Positions 11,025 to 21,278 of a stretch of 64,000 nt of DNA are shown here, one piece after another. The notes below the pieces were generated by a model. That model was not told the origin of the DNA. It searched no databases and saw nothing but the letters and a program-made list of their open reading frames with translations. This stretch comes from Marasmius tenuissimus (lineage: Eukaryota > Basidiomycota > Agaricomycetes > Agaricales > Marasmiaceae), in assembly GCA_029532415.1 (NCBI GenBank), contig JAQOTA010000022.1:558001-622000 (forward strand), given 5' to 3'. Made by a program: the position numbers and the translations under genes. The number at the start of each line of letters is the position of its first letter. Position 1 is the stretch's first letter.

Positions 11025-11438
11025 TGTAGGTAAATGAGATCGTCTCTATCTAGCTCCAGGTCTCTATATACAGCAAGTACTGCTGAGATTTCAACCCTAT
11101 GGATAGTGGTCGCGTGCGCGAGCTCACCACTGAAGGCCGCCAACCGAGGAGCAAGGCACACAACTGCAGCGAATGAATGACCGAAGAGAGCAAGACGGGG
11201 CAGCTAAGAAACGGGGGACTCGTCCAAGACACCGACACAAATCTTCCACGAGTAGTGTCAGTGTAGGAGGAGGAGTTCATTACACGGCATGGTCCACGTG
11301 CTGAGTTGAAACGTTGAACGCCGGTTCCGGGATTTCGACTCAGGAGGGTGTAGGCGCCTGTGGGCGCTTCCTGCCTCTCAGACCACCCACACCATCAACT
11401 GACACAACTGCCCGTACTGCAACACAACCTCTGCCTCA
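11025..11438. other. Intergenic, promoter of the Mcp1-like gene
   Basis: No gene is seen. The region lies upstream of both the P450 pseudogene and the Mcp1-like gene. Confidence 0.45.
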
Positions 11439-12200
11439 ATGTCCAATTCCACTCTGACACAAATACTGACCACTTTGAATCACACGTCTGCGCCGTTCAT
11501 ATCGACCTTCGTTCTCATTCATCTCACGGCCCCGGCTTTGGCGAGTGCAGGAGGTTCAGAAATAGCTAGTCAAGTCATGGTGCGTGTCGATTCCTCTTCT
11601 ATGCTCAAAAGTGCTCAAGTATGCCCATTACAATAGATACTCGGAAGAGAGTACTATCAAACCTCATTCGGAGAAAAATATCTTCTTCTGGGTCCGATTG
11701 TCATTCATACTGTCTCTGGAATCACCAAACGACTTCTGTCGCCTCGAAAAGCATCGCTATCTCTCCTCCAACTCAGCGCGTACCCTCTTCTCCTCATTCT
11801 TCCTATACACTTTCTCAGTCACCGATATATACCCTCGTTGTCGTCGGAACCAATCTCGTCCCTGGGCCCCAGCGAACTTGACTACCAATTCGTTGTGTAT
11901 CATCTCCAAAAGTTTCCTGTTCTCTCGTGGACATTGTACAGCACGCTCCTTCTCGGAACCATTGTTCACGCTTCTGAGGGTGCCGTAGTACTATGGAACT
12001 CGTGGAAACCTGAAAAAAGATTGGTTCAGAGAGGCGAAGCACGACGTGTTCGACTTGGCGCTGCCCTACTGGCGTTTGGTGGACCAGTCCTGTCGGGCGT
12101 ATACGTTCTTTCAAGAGAACTGCCTTTCTTATTCAAGGCTATGTCCGTACGATTTGACGCAGTGTTTGAAAGGGTTCCAGTGTATCGACTGGGGTTGTAA
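11439..12200 (+). CDS. Mcp1-like mitochondrial membrane protein (DUF1691 family)
   Basis: Exons 11439-11579 and 11637-12200 give 234 aa. The protein has several hydrophobic segments: FISTFVLIHLTAPALAS, YLLLGPIVIHTVSGI, LSAYPLLLILPIHFLSHR, WTLYSTLLLGTIVHASEG and LGAALLAFGGPVLSGVYVL. Histidines recur in the membrane parts (LIHL, VIHTVSG, PIHF, IVHASEG). This pattern fits the fungal Mcp1/DUF1691 family, whose yeast member is a mitochondrial outer-membrane protein that suppresses loss of ER-mitochondria tethering and may bind heme. Length and helix spacing fit the family. The LGPSELDYQFV loop is also typical as I recall it. The assignment is from memory of the family pattern, not a search. Confidence 0.7.
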
Positions 12201-12564
12201 GGTGCGTTTCTGTCCTCCTTCCTGTTTGGTACATAAGGTCTAACGAATCGGCAGCTAGCTGGCACTTCGCTATCCTGTATCTCATATCCTATTTCGTTGA
12301 ATAATGGCTGCGTCAGAATAAGTATTCGAACGATCAAACACATCCGATTTGCACTATTTCACGATTTAGGACACTAGAGAACTCGACCCGACTAGCGAAC
12401 CCAGAACATACGGCTTCGATACTTTTGCCCACAAGAAAGTCGTACAAGCAGATGGACGTGTAAGGTATTTCCATGTTGCATCGAACTTGAATAGGCGGAT
12501 TACTTACAATAGAGTTCGGTATGGGCTATCTGGTATCATATACTGTCTCAAATCATCCGATAAA
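12201..12564. other. Intergenic between convergent genes
   Basis: The 3' flanks of the Mcp1-like gene and paralog 4 meet here; I see nothing else. Confidence 0.5.
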
Positions 12565-13249
12565 CTACTGCAGCGAGGCCACGTCCAATACCTCCCCACA
12601 GTTAATTTCTTTCGCATCAAACTCAAAATCATCGGTGGGCTGCGACGATATAATGTCGTTGTTGAACCAGATGAAATGGTAGTCGTTTTTGCCCGGCTCT
12701 CCGGTCGGGTCACCGTAGTTGAGACGCATCCTTCCTTTGCTCTCCTTGTGGTTGATACCCACGAGTGCAACTCGCTGTTTGCCCGCGGGAACGGTGACGG
12801 TGATGAGCTGACGCGCAGTCTGTGCTGTAGACTCGGACCAGCCGCCCTCGCCTCCGATCTTGATGCCGAAGAGGTCGATCCCCACACTGTTGCTGTGCTC
12901 CCAAGTTTCGGTCTTGGTGAATTCACCGCCAACCTGAGTGCTGAGGTCGGGTGCACCCGGGTTGTCGCAGTTTGCAACTGGAGTACCAAGTTGGGACCAT
13001 ACTCGTCGGTCGGGGAGGTCGCCCTGTACAATGTGGACGGCTGAGCGAAATGCGGAGTGTAATGATGAGCAAACTTACCTGTTTTTCGAAAGTGCAACGG
13101 TCGGCGTCACCAATTGGGCGACCGGGGCAGTGGTCTAGACCGGCTGGGTCGGGTCGATCGACATTCTTTCTCGCTCGGAGCGGAGTCGAAGGTGCCGCAG
13201 AAGCAGCTGAGAGGAGGGCAGCGAATGCAACGAAAGAGGCGCAGCGCAT
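12565..13249 (-). CDS. Small secreted cysteine-containing protein, paralog 4 (subfamily A)
   Basis: Exons (minus) 13249-13079 and 13023-12565 give 209 aa. The signal peptide is MRCASFVAFAALLSAASAAP, nearly the same start as paralog 1. RKNVDRPDPAGLDHCPG, DADRCTFEKQ, ANCDNPG, GIKIGGEGGWSES, TVPAGKQRVA, RLNYGDPTGEPGKNDYH and INCGE follow. It is closest to paralog 1 in sequence. The GT-AG intron sits at the subfamily A position, right after FEKQ. Identity to paralog 1 is high in the GGEGGWSES-TARQLI-TVPAGKQ block, which suggests either recent duplication or conversion. Function is unknown; the protein is likely extracellular. Confidence 0.85.
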
Positions 13250-14029
13250 GACTGAGGGGACAAGGGAGTGGACGGGAGAGGACGAGCAAGTGGACAGTTG
13301 GGGACTTGGGTCTCAGACTCAAGTTAGTTGGGGGCTTGGGAATGTGCAAGTACCAGGTTACTAGGGGCGTTTTATATCACTTACACCCATCGCAGACCAC
13401 TCGCCGGAATTTCTGGTCGTTCGTAGGATGAATGACCTAACGCAGGCTATATGGACTGCAGTTGCTGGAGATCAGACTTCCACCGGGTGATAAGTGCCGG
13501 AGGTCTGTTTCATTCCCGCGCGACGGGTTGAGTCGAGATGTTGATAGTGGCAGGTGTACCCGAGTTCCATCATCACAGGCAGTGCTGATCGCTATCCATA
13601 ACGAAGGAGATTTTCTATATGATCCGCGATTCTACACGGAAGCAGCGTCGGTCACTATGGATATATGGCCGTTCGCTCCACCACCGCGATGATTTTCGCC
13701 ACGGCACAAGTCTTTCTACTCGTGAGCAGAGACCGAAAGGCAACGGGGTACCACAGCGTGTCAAAAGACGATATTGTTTCCTTCCCGCATCACATTGTCT
13801 AGGAGATTTCACAATCCGGGACTTGGCACTAGAACGGTGGGCCTGGAAAGCCGCCTCAACTCACCATGAAGCTCGAAGATTGCTCACATGTGGCATGGGG
13901 ACTGTCTCGCAGAAATGGTTTATCAACTTATAAAAGATTGGTCCACTTTCACTTTGCCTATCCCAAGCTTTCCCAGTTGAATTGCGCCGGTCGAATTCTC
14001 CCTGTCTCTCTCCAGACTTCCCTCCCACC
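13250..14029. promoter_or_regulatory. Divergent promoter region of paralogs 4 and 5
   Basis: The minus-strand TATAAAAC (13376-13369) lies ~120 bp before the paralog 4 ATG. The plus-strand TATAAAAG (13929-13936) lies 101 bp before the paralog 5 ATG. This repeats the divergent A/B arrangement of paralogs 2 and 3. Confidence 0.55.
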
Positions 14030-14721
14030 ATGCGTTGCTCCTTCTTGACTGTATTCGCCGTCGCCACCCTCGCGTCCACTGCGACCGCCACCCGATTCGA
14101 GAAGCGCAAAAACGTCGATCGACCCAACCCTGCTGGCCTTGAACATTGCCCCGGCAACAACCCTGGAGAGGCTGACAAGTGCACCTTCGAGGCGCTCGAG
14201 CCTGGACCCGACTCCGTCATGACCCAAATTGTCGGTGATCCCGTCGGCAACTGCCAGGGAGGAACGACTGACTTGAAGACCCTCATCGGTGGTTCCAAGT
14301 CTGTCTCTCAAACATTCAGATTCGGTGTCAGCGTAGGCTTCGGCGCAGACGGAGGGGCAGAGCTCCCGATTGGTGTTTCGTTCTCGAACTCGGAATCCTG
14401 GAGTAATACCGAGACGAAGACGTTTACCCAGAACGTCGAGGTCACCATTGAGCCTGGGAAAAAGGCAAGTTTGAATATGGACTCTGTTCATCGAATGTTC
14501 CTGACCTGTGTCGTTTTCTTCCTTCACAGGCTGCGTTGGTTGCCAAAGTCACTGCGAAGACATTCTTTGGCCGCGTCCGTCTCAACTATGGTGACCCCAC
14601 CGGAGAACCCGGAAAAGACGACTACCACTTCATTTGGTTCAATAATGGTGCTGGGAGCATTCAGCCTACAGACCAGGTGATCTTCGACCAGAGGATTGTC
14701 AACTGTGATCAGGATATCTAA
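14030..14721 (+). CDS. Small secreted cysteine-containing protein, paralog 5 (subfamily B)
   Basis: Exons 14030-14464 and 14530-14721 give 208 aa. The signal peptide is MRCSFLTVFAVATLASTATA, followed by a possible Kex2 site (EKR before KNVDRP). The conserved HCPG, DKCTFE, GNCQGG and VNCDQD cysteines are present, as are ELPIGVSFSNSE, WSNTETKTF, VTIEPGKK, RVRLNYGDPTGEPGKDDYH and QPTD. The layout is that of paralog 3, with the intron after PGKK and an identical second-exon length. The intron begins GC (aaggcaagt) rather than GT and ends ttcacag, so it is the second GC-AG intron in this family. Function is unknown. Confidence 0.85.
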
Positions 14722-15948
14722 AACGACGCTCTTTTGTCCCTTCCACGTTGGAATATTGCGCCTATTTATGATACCACACCGTATGATATACCCTCAATTA
14801 ATGAACGTTGGAATGGCAGAGCTACACTATAATCGCAGAAAAACTGGTAGTACCACCCTGCAGGAACTGAGCGTATTCTCCAAGCCTCTCTCGAGTTCCT
14901 GGTTTGACAATGACATCATTGTATGCATCGGGTTCTCCCACGGAATATCAGTGCATTGCTTGGGAGTGCCATTCGACAACCCTTCTTTGTCCTTGTCAGC
15001 ATAGAGCAGCATCTGCTCCTCACGCTGCCAGGTTTCGGTACTCCAAACTACTTGCGACCCTGCTCTGCCAGGAGCTCTCGGATCCCAGGTCCCAAACCTC
15101 CCCGAATAGGACGAAACGGTTTAACCAGGCCCTCGAAAGCGAGTCACAATGTTCAATAAAGGTTAGCAAAATCATAAACTTAGTTCAATGATGCGAATTC
15201 TGTTTCTCTGATCCCCTCAGGCAATCAAAGCCCCCTCAAAGTTAGTATAGCGAAAGTACACAGCCTGCCGTATTATTGATCATGAATCTACTTTCTTCTC
15301 TCCTTGTTTGTACAACCCCTACCCCCACTCCGGACTATGAACAGACTTGCAAATCTCAGCGTCCTTCAACATACATACCACGGGTTTCCTTTGAAGCCCT
15401 GAGGCCTGAGGGCCAAATACTGGTGCGTGATTGCGTTCGTTGGCTTAGGGCCGGATGAACGCTTATAGTACACTCACTATTGAACCTGAATGATGATTTT
15501 GATTGTTCGCACATTTCCATCAACAGCATCCCTGTACCAGTGTATACGGCGCCCTGTTACAGGAAGGAAAAATCGGTAGGCGAACAATATCTTTCGTTGC
15601 CTAAAGATAGGTCGCGACGCCGTGTTGACCTTTGAATTCAAAAAAGGTGTAGAGGAAAGGGTCCAATGAAGGCGGTGAATGTCTAGTCGCGGAAGATCAA
15701 CATGAGCGTCCGCAGCGCTAGGAGAAGGTGAGCTATACAAACCCCACCTTCCGACGGACCATGTGAATTTTCATGTCGCCGTCGGATGTTGAGGCGGTGT
15801 TTTATTTTTAGGTTGTAAGACCTTCGGCAGTCGAGCTTGAGCCAGGGATGAGCCGTTTAAATAGACTGCAGTGGGATGTCGATCAAAAAACATCCACACC
15901 AACCTTCACTCATCAACAACTCGTTCAAAGCCTTTCGAGTCCTTATTC
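14722..15948. other. 1.2-kb intergenic region
   Basis: No supported gene. A plus-strand stretch near 15050-15120 reads RIPGPKPPRIGRNG, which recalls the proline-rich hinge of microsomal P450s, but nothing around it continues such a protein. Confidence 0.4.
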
Positions 15949-16955
15949 ATGGCCACCAACGTTAACTATGCTCATTTTATCGGAATCGAGACAGTTGCAC
16001 CAGCAGTGATATTTGCGGTCCTCTATGTACCTCTCCTCGCGACGTTCACTTTCCGACTCATTCGACACGGCTTCTATCGACTTGTTTTTATTCTGGCATT
16101 ATTCTGTGCAGGTAAGTGAAAATTGTATTGTTCACTGAACGATAATTTACGTGTTCCCTCCTAGTCCGCGTAACTGTCTTTGTTATGAGAGCGATCCTCG
16201 CTGGCTCTTCGACTGCCGGGACCAATCGCAGTCTTGTTGTCGCCGAACAAGTACTGGTATCGATTGGCTTCTTCGCTCTCTTGTTTGGTGCATACGGCCT
16301 TGCCCTCGCACGGTATGTGTCTTTCCTCTACGCGCGTAGCGCGAGATACTCCAAGTACTCAGACGACACAAAACGATAGCTTGAATCTTTGCGACCACGA
16401 GCCCAAGAACCCCATCGCGCGGCTTACCAGGAATCAACGTCTCTTCTCGCTTGTTGCCACGGTCGCGATTGTGCTCAGCATCGTTTCATCCTCGTCGGAC
16501 AACCCCGACCTCGCTGATACCTTGCGGAAAGCCAGTGTTATCATCTACCTGGTGCTCACTGTCCTACAAGCATATCAGTCCCTCATACTCTTGAAGTGCG
16601 AGAACTCCGGTATGTTCATATATACTCACACCTCGCCATAGGCTAACCTATATGTTGACTCATTTCAGAGCGTGAATACGTCCGAATCTCTTCTATGACC
16701 ACGTTCGGCGGGAGATACGGCTCGTTTATTCTCATGGCCATCGCTGTCCTCCTCTTGATCAGACAGGCATTCGCCACTGCCACTATGTCGAACTTGGCGA
16801 AACAATACCAGGAACACCTGTGGTACCCCCTCCTTGCCCTTCCCGAGTTTCTTTGTGTCGTCCTCTACGCGTTACCGGGGCTGATTCCAATGAAAACCGA
16901 GGCAGAGCTACCACAGTATAACTTGACCGAGCACAATAGTAGTCACAGTGGATAA
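15949..16955 (+). CDS. Seven-helix integral membrane protein
   Basis: Exons 15949-16111, 16165-16312, 16380-16609 and 16669-16955 give 275 aa. All introns are GT-AG and keep frame. Hydrophobic helices are near residues 12-35, 40-60, 78-102, 137-155, 165-180, 205-225 and 240-258, so seven are likely. Motifs are FRLIRHGFYRLVFI, RAILAGSSTAGTNRSLVVAEQ, and a conserved-looking TTFGGRYGSFI before helix 6. This layout matches small fungal RTA1-like or DUF7702-type seven-helix proteins that are common in basidiomycetes; I cannot tell which family applies. The C-terminus is short, polar and probably cytosolic. The ATG at 15949 was chosen because upstream in-frame sequence has no helix or signal. Confidence 0.7.
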
Positions 16956-17563
16956 ATTTCCTCGTATACCATTTCAGCCTGCGTAGAGCACGATTTTACG
17001 ACTTACGATATCTCCTATAGTATATACCCACACATGTCTCTCCAGACCACGCTCAATATAGAACGTCATGCATTCATGTCGCAGTCTCTTCGACTGGTGA
17101 AAGGAAGAACCCCTACACTTGATTAATTGCTCGGTTGTTGCAAAACAGAAAGGTAACGCTGGAATCGAACGTGAGCATCTCCGCACGAGAACAAGAACTT
17201 GTACTTATGCACGAAGAACGTACGCACGCCACCTTGCAAAGAATCCGGCCCTACAGAAACCCAGTTCAGAGTTGGGAACATATTTGATGTAGCGCTTTCA
17301 AATCTTTCTTATTCTTGTGCATGGCATACAGGTTCTGCAGTAAAACAACCCAACGATGAACTCCTCCCTGAGTCGATTGCACCATATCAATGGCCAACCG
17401 AAGGGCCCTAGGGAAAAGCCCACAATGACATCAATACAAGGCGCACTCGTCCGACAACTCCTCTTTCAAAAGGTACAGCTCGGGTTTGATTGTTGACACG
17501 GCCTAGCATTTTTTGGTGAGACGAGCTAGGCATACGAGATTAGGCCTGCATTGGTCAAGTCGT
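16956..17563. other. Intergenic
   Basis: No gene is seen between the membrane protein and the eL41 gene, whose 3' ends converge here. Confidence 0.45.
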
Positions 17564-17702
17564 TTACTCTGTGGGAAAGGGTAAACAGATCAGTCCTCCG
17601 ATCGGAGCAAGATACGAAAAGAAACGTACTGGAACGAGCTCTCATTTTTCTGCGCTTGCGTCTGAGCCTGCGGGAACGCTTTTTCTTCCACTTCTCTCTC
17701 AT
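17564..17702 (-). CDS. RPL41: 60S ribosomal protein eL41 (L41), 25 aa
   Basis: Exons (minus) 17702-17630 and 17568-17564 give 25 aa: 24 codons and one base in the first exon, then two bases plus the stop codon in the second. The sequence reads MREKWKKKRSRRLRRKRRKM, then RARSK. This matches the near-invariant eL41, a single Arg/Lys-rich helix in the large subunit near the intersubunit bridge. The intron is gtacgt...cccacag, and splicing restores the final Lys and the TAA. Upstream, a tctctcag acceptor sits directly before the ATG, as if a 5' leader intron were present. The gene is too short for normal ORF calling and lies inside longer unrelated frames on both strands. Confidence 0.9.
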
Positions 17703-18228
17703 TCTGAGAGACAACGCGATTAGAGTTACGACACTAGGAACGGCAACGAACACTTACTTGGTACTGGATGGAAGGTACTGGAGAGGTCGTGCGATCAATC
17801 CAGCGTGTTATGTGGTGGTACTGTGCAGTTCTGACAAAGACTTTCTCACGTACAGCCCAGCTCGGCATTTCCCGATCCAGCCACGAACTACTACATAGCA
17901 GTCTCTCAGTACACCTGAATCGACTGTATTCGAGGAAAAGCGACAAGTTTTCTGCTTAGTCTGTCGACCGCCGCTTCATCATAGATTACTGCCATTAGCT
18001 ACTCGGAGATAGCCGATATCTCAGTGCAAAGTGTGCGAGGGATATAACTACCTTCGATTAGACTTCACAAGTAAGCATAAGAGGACCGTCGTGCTCGACC
18101 AGCTCTTCTCGTTCGATGCGACCTTGAAGTTGAATATCTAGCGCGTAATATTATGGTCCGTAGAAAAGAGATCAAAGGAGAGCATATTTAATTTAGACAC
18201 GAGCTACAAGAGTTTCGCCCCGTCGCCA
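17703..18228. other. Upstream region of the eL41 gene
   Basis: This probably holds the promoter and a 5' leader intron of the eL41 gene. The 3' end of the dioxygenase gene borders it. I see no further coding sequence. Confidence 0.4.
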
Positions 18229-19677
18229 CTACTTCGTCAATCCATTGGGTTTCCTTCGAATCTCCGGTTCAATTGGGAACCGTTGTTCTTCAGGTTTGAC
18301 CGAATACAACCGAGTCCAAACGGGTTGCAGAGGCTCAGGGGTCTTCCATGCCAACTCGTCGTTCCGAAGCCACAGACGAATGAGATGACGACTACACACA
18401 GATTGATCAACACCGGGACGAGCTTGTGAGAAAAAGTACATACATATGATCCGCGTCGTCTCTGAACGCATCTCGGGCGTGAAGTAAACCAAGACTATTG
18501 ATGTATTGGATATCTCCCTTCTGGAAGTTGAGAGCGAGCGAGTACTTTTCCGCAAGGAAATGAACCATATCTAGCGCCTCGGCTTGCGCTTCGGTGATTG
18601 GTGGAATGTCCGGATTCCGGAGCTGAGTCTTGTAGCCAGTGAAATGACGACGAGAGTACTGGATGATGATATGGCCATCTTCGTGGTACAACAGTGGTCG
18701 CTCTTTGTATCCTGAGCCTTCCCCAAAACTACGTAGACGTTTTTTGAGGTGTTAGATGCATAAGACGACAGGTTGCAGGCTCACCTGTCCAGTATCCAAG
18801 GTTCCGAAAGGGTACGAATCAAGTCTGGCCTGGTGGCTGCAATCTCGTTGTAGACCCTTGCACTACTGGAGATCCTCGATATACCACCCTCTGCGGCAAC
18901 CTGGATAGCTAACAGAGCGATCAGGTCGCCCACATCAGTGTGGAAGACTTGCTTGTCAGTCGTGTAAGCCGCATTCCCAATCCCGCCTTTCTCATGGGCA
19001 TGGCTAACAGTGAGATCTTTGATGTGCGCCAAGACTGCGCCAGTACCATCCTGCTTGCCTCGAGCAGAGCCAACGTGAGAGGATACCCCTGAGGTGATGC
19101 GAAAGGACAGGTGAGAAAGGAGGGGTTGAGTCGATGACGTTGAACGTACCTGCATAGATTATCGCCAGATCAGAGCGCGAGTAGTTATCCACAGGGATTG
19201 TTCTGAGGACGAAGAATCCACGCCCAGAATACAACTCTTTGGCGAGCCCGTACAGCTTGGGGCCCAACGTGGGAAGGGGAAAGGTGTCCTTGTTGATATA
19301 TCCCATGGGTTTGTTGAGACCTGTCGGGAGGCGTGTGAGTGAGGACTGACGAAAATCTAGCATCGGGCGCTACCTTTGAAGTGCGCGAGCCCCTCGTCGA
19401 TTTCCTGAAGTTCTTCGGGACTGAGGCGATAGACCCACTGATCTTCGTCGGTCCAATCCTTGCCCTCCCAGGTAATAGGTCCCGCGGCCTTCTTAGGGTA
19501 TCCCGGAGGTAGTGGGGTGTTCGGAAGTGAGGGATCTTCTGCGAGACGACGGGCTGCTCGCTCGTGGAATTTGTTTTCATCCGGATGGTAAGAGATGTCC
19601 GGTTGTCTAGGGTGGGTTTGTGTTGTAGACATGGATGAAAAATTGGGTTTCAGGGGAAGTTCGAACGTGAGGGACAT
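18229..19677 (-). CDS. TauD/TfdA-like Fe(II)/2-oxoglutarate dioxygenase
   Basis: Exons (minus) 19677-19374, 19320-19150, 19088-18785, 18728-18444 and 18391-18229 give 408 aa, or 393 aa if translation begins at the second ATG (19632). The metal triad is visible: HTD in VFHTDVGD and the distal His in the GLLHARDAF region. The RHLIRLWLRN segment matches the C-terminal 2-oxoglutarate-binding Arg region of the family. The N-terminal half has GRGFFVLRTIPVDNYS, also typical of fungal TauD-like proteins. There is no signal peptide, so it is probably cytosolic. Such enzymes hydroxylate small carboxylates or sulfonates; the substrate here cannot be deduced. Confidence 0.85.
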
Positions 19678-20335
19678 TCCTGTGCAACCCTTTAATAGTA
19701 GAGAAAGGCACGCGGGTCTGAGAATGAGAGCGGGGCCAGATGGGACATCATGGTGGACAATGGGAATAGAGTTTTCAACTCCTCAGAGAACATTGGGCGA
19801 TGGCCGAGAGCTCATTCGCGGCGCGTGGGAGTCCCTTGTCTAGGTTGGAGCTGTGGCGTTTATTGGGTCTGAAACGACTACATGGGTTCAGCAGTACGCA
19901 GCGGCTTTCAAAGTGAAGACTCTTTACATGCCGGTGTGCCTAATAGTCAACCTTTCCAACGCTGAGCCTCTACGCCGTGTGCTATTGACCTGCACTGGTA
20001 CATCTGCTTCTTGGCCAATGCCCATATCGCAGAATTGCCCACCCGCAAATGACTATCCAGTCCACCTTCGTTGGTTTGGTATCTCCTACAGGCCAAGAGA
20101 TATCCCTTTCCTCCCCATGCGCGTCATCAGCACGCGTCCTGGTCATGGTGTTGAACAAGCGTCGTTCTCCCGCTCCTCCACTCCTTGCCCGATTGTGGGT
20201 ATCGACAGAACGCTGTAAGCAAGCCCACAACACGAAAAGACTTTTACGTCGTCCTCGAAGAAGGGGCCCCTGTAATCGTAAGTTTAGCAGAATGTGGGGG
20301 CACTTGAAGCGGGCACCCTCACCTGGTTGGAGGTC
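19678..20335. other. Intergenic
   Basis: This is the promoter side of the dioxygenase gene and the 3' side of the Pop7-like gene. I see nothing else. Confidence 0.5.
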
Positions 20336-21125
20336 TCAGACCATTTCTACATCTACTTGTTCTGGTTCGCCCAGAACGATCGTCGAGTCAGAAGGTGCAC
20401 TGGTATCTTTCGACTTGCCCTTCCGACCACTACCAGCATCACCAGGATGTTTCCGCTTCTTTGACGGCCCAGCGCCGTTAGGATCAGGATTTGGTTCATT
20501 CCCTCCGCCAATCTTGATGATGACCAGAAGGGTAGATTTACTCCTCGTTTCATACTCCATGTCTTCATCCTCGTCATCCGGAGTAATCTCGTCTTGAACT
20601 TGCGTGGTTGACGTTGTCACCTCAGTTTGAATTTCTTCGCTTGCAAAGGGTAATATCGGGGGAAGAGCGTAGGTCAAGCGCAGCAAGAGTGGTATAGCGG
20701 CACCCATCGCACTGAGATGTAGAATCTTGTAGCTGAGTAGAGGAGTTCTCTTAGAAAGAGTAAGAAAATGCGCTCGGAACCAAGACGTACCCCTTCTTGA
20801 GAATAATGTCCTTGCATCGTCTCATATACGCGCCCAACGATGTTTTACGCGTCAAACATATGAAATTGGCCCCTTCATGATGAGCTGACTTGGGACCAGT
20901 CGCTGAAGCCCCCTTCGCCACCGTAGGAAACGGACGGGGTGCTACCAGTTTCCTCCTCTTCTTTCCTGACTTTTCTGACGCTGCCTCGACTATTTTGTCC
21001 CCCAAATCGCCCTTTTCAACGTTCGCAGATTTCGATGCATCCCTATGGATGGCAACTGCATGCGCAGAGCCCGATTCCGAAGTCAGTTTGATTCGCTTGC
21101 GAGCGGGTCCGTTGGCGGTGCTCAT
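20336..21125 (-). CDS. POP7: RNase P/MRP subunit Pop7/Rpp20-like (Alba fold)
   Basis: Exons (minus) 21125-20791 and 20732-20336 give 243 aa. The core, about residues 95-175, reads RKTSLGAYMRRCKDIILKKG, then YKILHLSAMGAAIPLLLRL and a beta strand STLLVIIKI. This is the Alba-type fold of Pop7/Rpp20, which pairs with Rpp25/Pop6 to bind the RNA of RNase P and RNase MRP. A basic, disordered head (ARKRIKL, GKKRRKL) and a long acidic and Ser/Lys tail surround it. A ~30-residue acidic insertion (PDDEDEDMEY) lies between helix 2 and the last strand. The first frame codon upstream is TTG, so the ATG at 21125 is preferred. It shares a 153-bp divergent promoter with eRF1. Confidence 0.8.
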
Positions 21126-21278
21126 TGTGGTGTTGATGAGGGCCGAATCAGACCACGTGGCCAAGCGCTGAGATGGTGTTCGCGTGCAGCAATTTTTTTC
21201 CTCCTCCTCACTCCCATCACCCTTCTTTTCTCTTTCCTTCTCTCTGTGTATACTTTCGATTTCTAATCAGAGTGTACG

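Noticed and set aside
15050..15160. P450 hinge-like RIPGPKPPRIGRNG
   Set aside because: No helix before it and no P450 motif after it; a short chance match.
17130..17190. tRNA-like T-loop (gttcgattcc) on the minus strand
   Set aside because: The flanking bases do not pair as a T-stem and no D or anticodon arm fits.
17551..17898. 115-codon plus-strand frame over eL41
   Set aside because: It is the complement of the Arg/Lys-rich eL41 exon; the minus-strand 25-codon match is decisive.
20049..20597. 182-codon plus-strand frame over the Pop7-like gene
   Set aside because: It is the antisense of the acidic and Lys-rich tail; the minus-strand Alba motif is clear.
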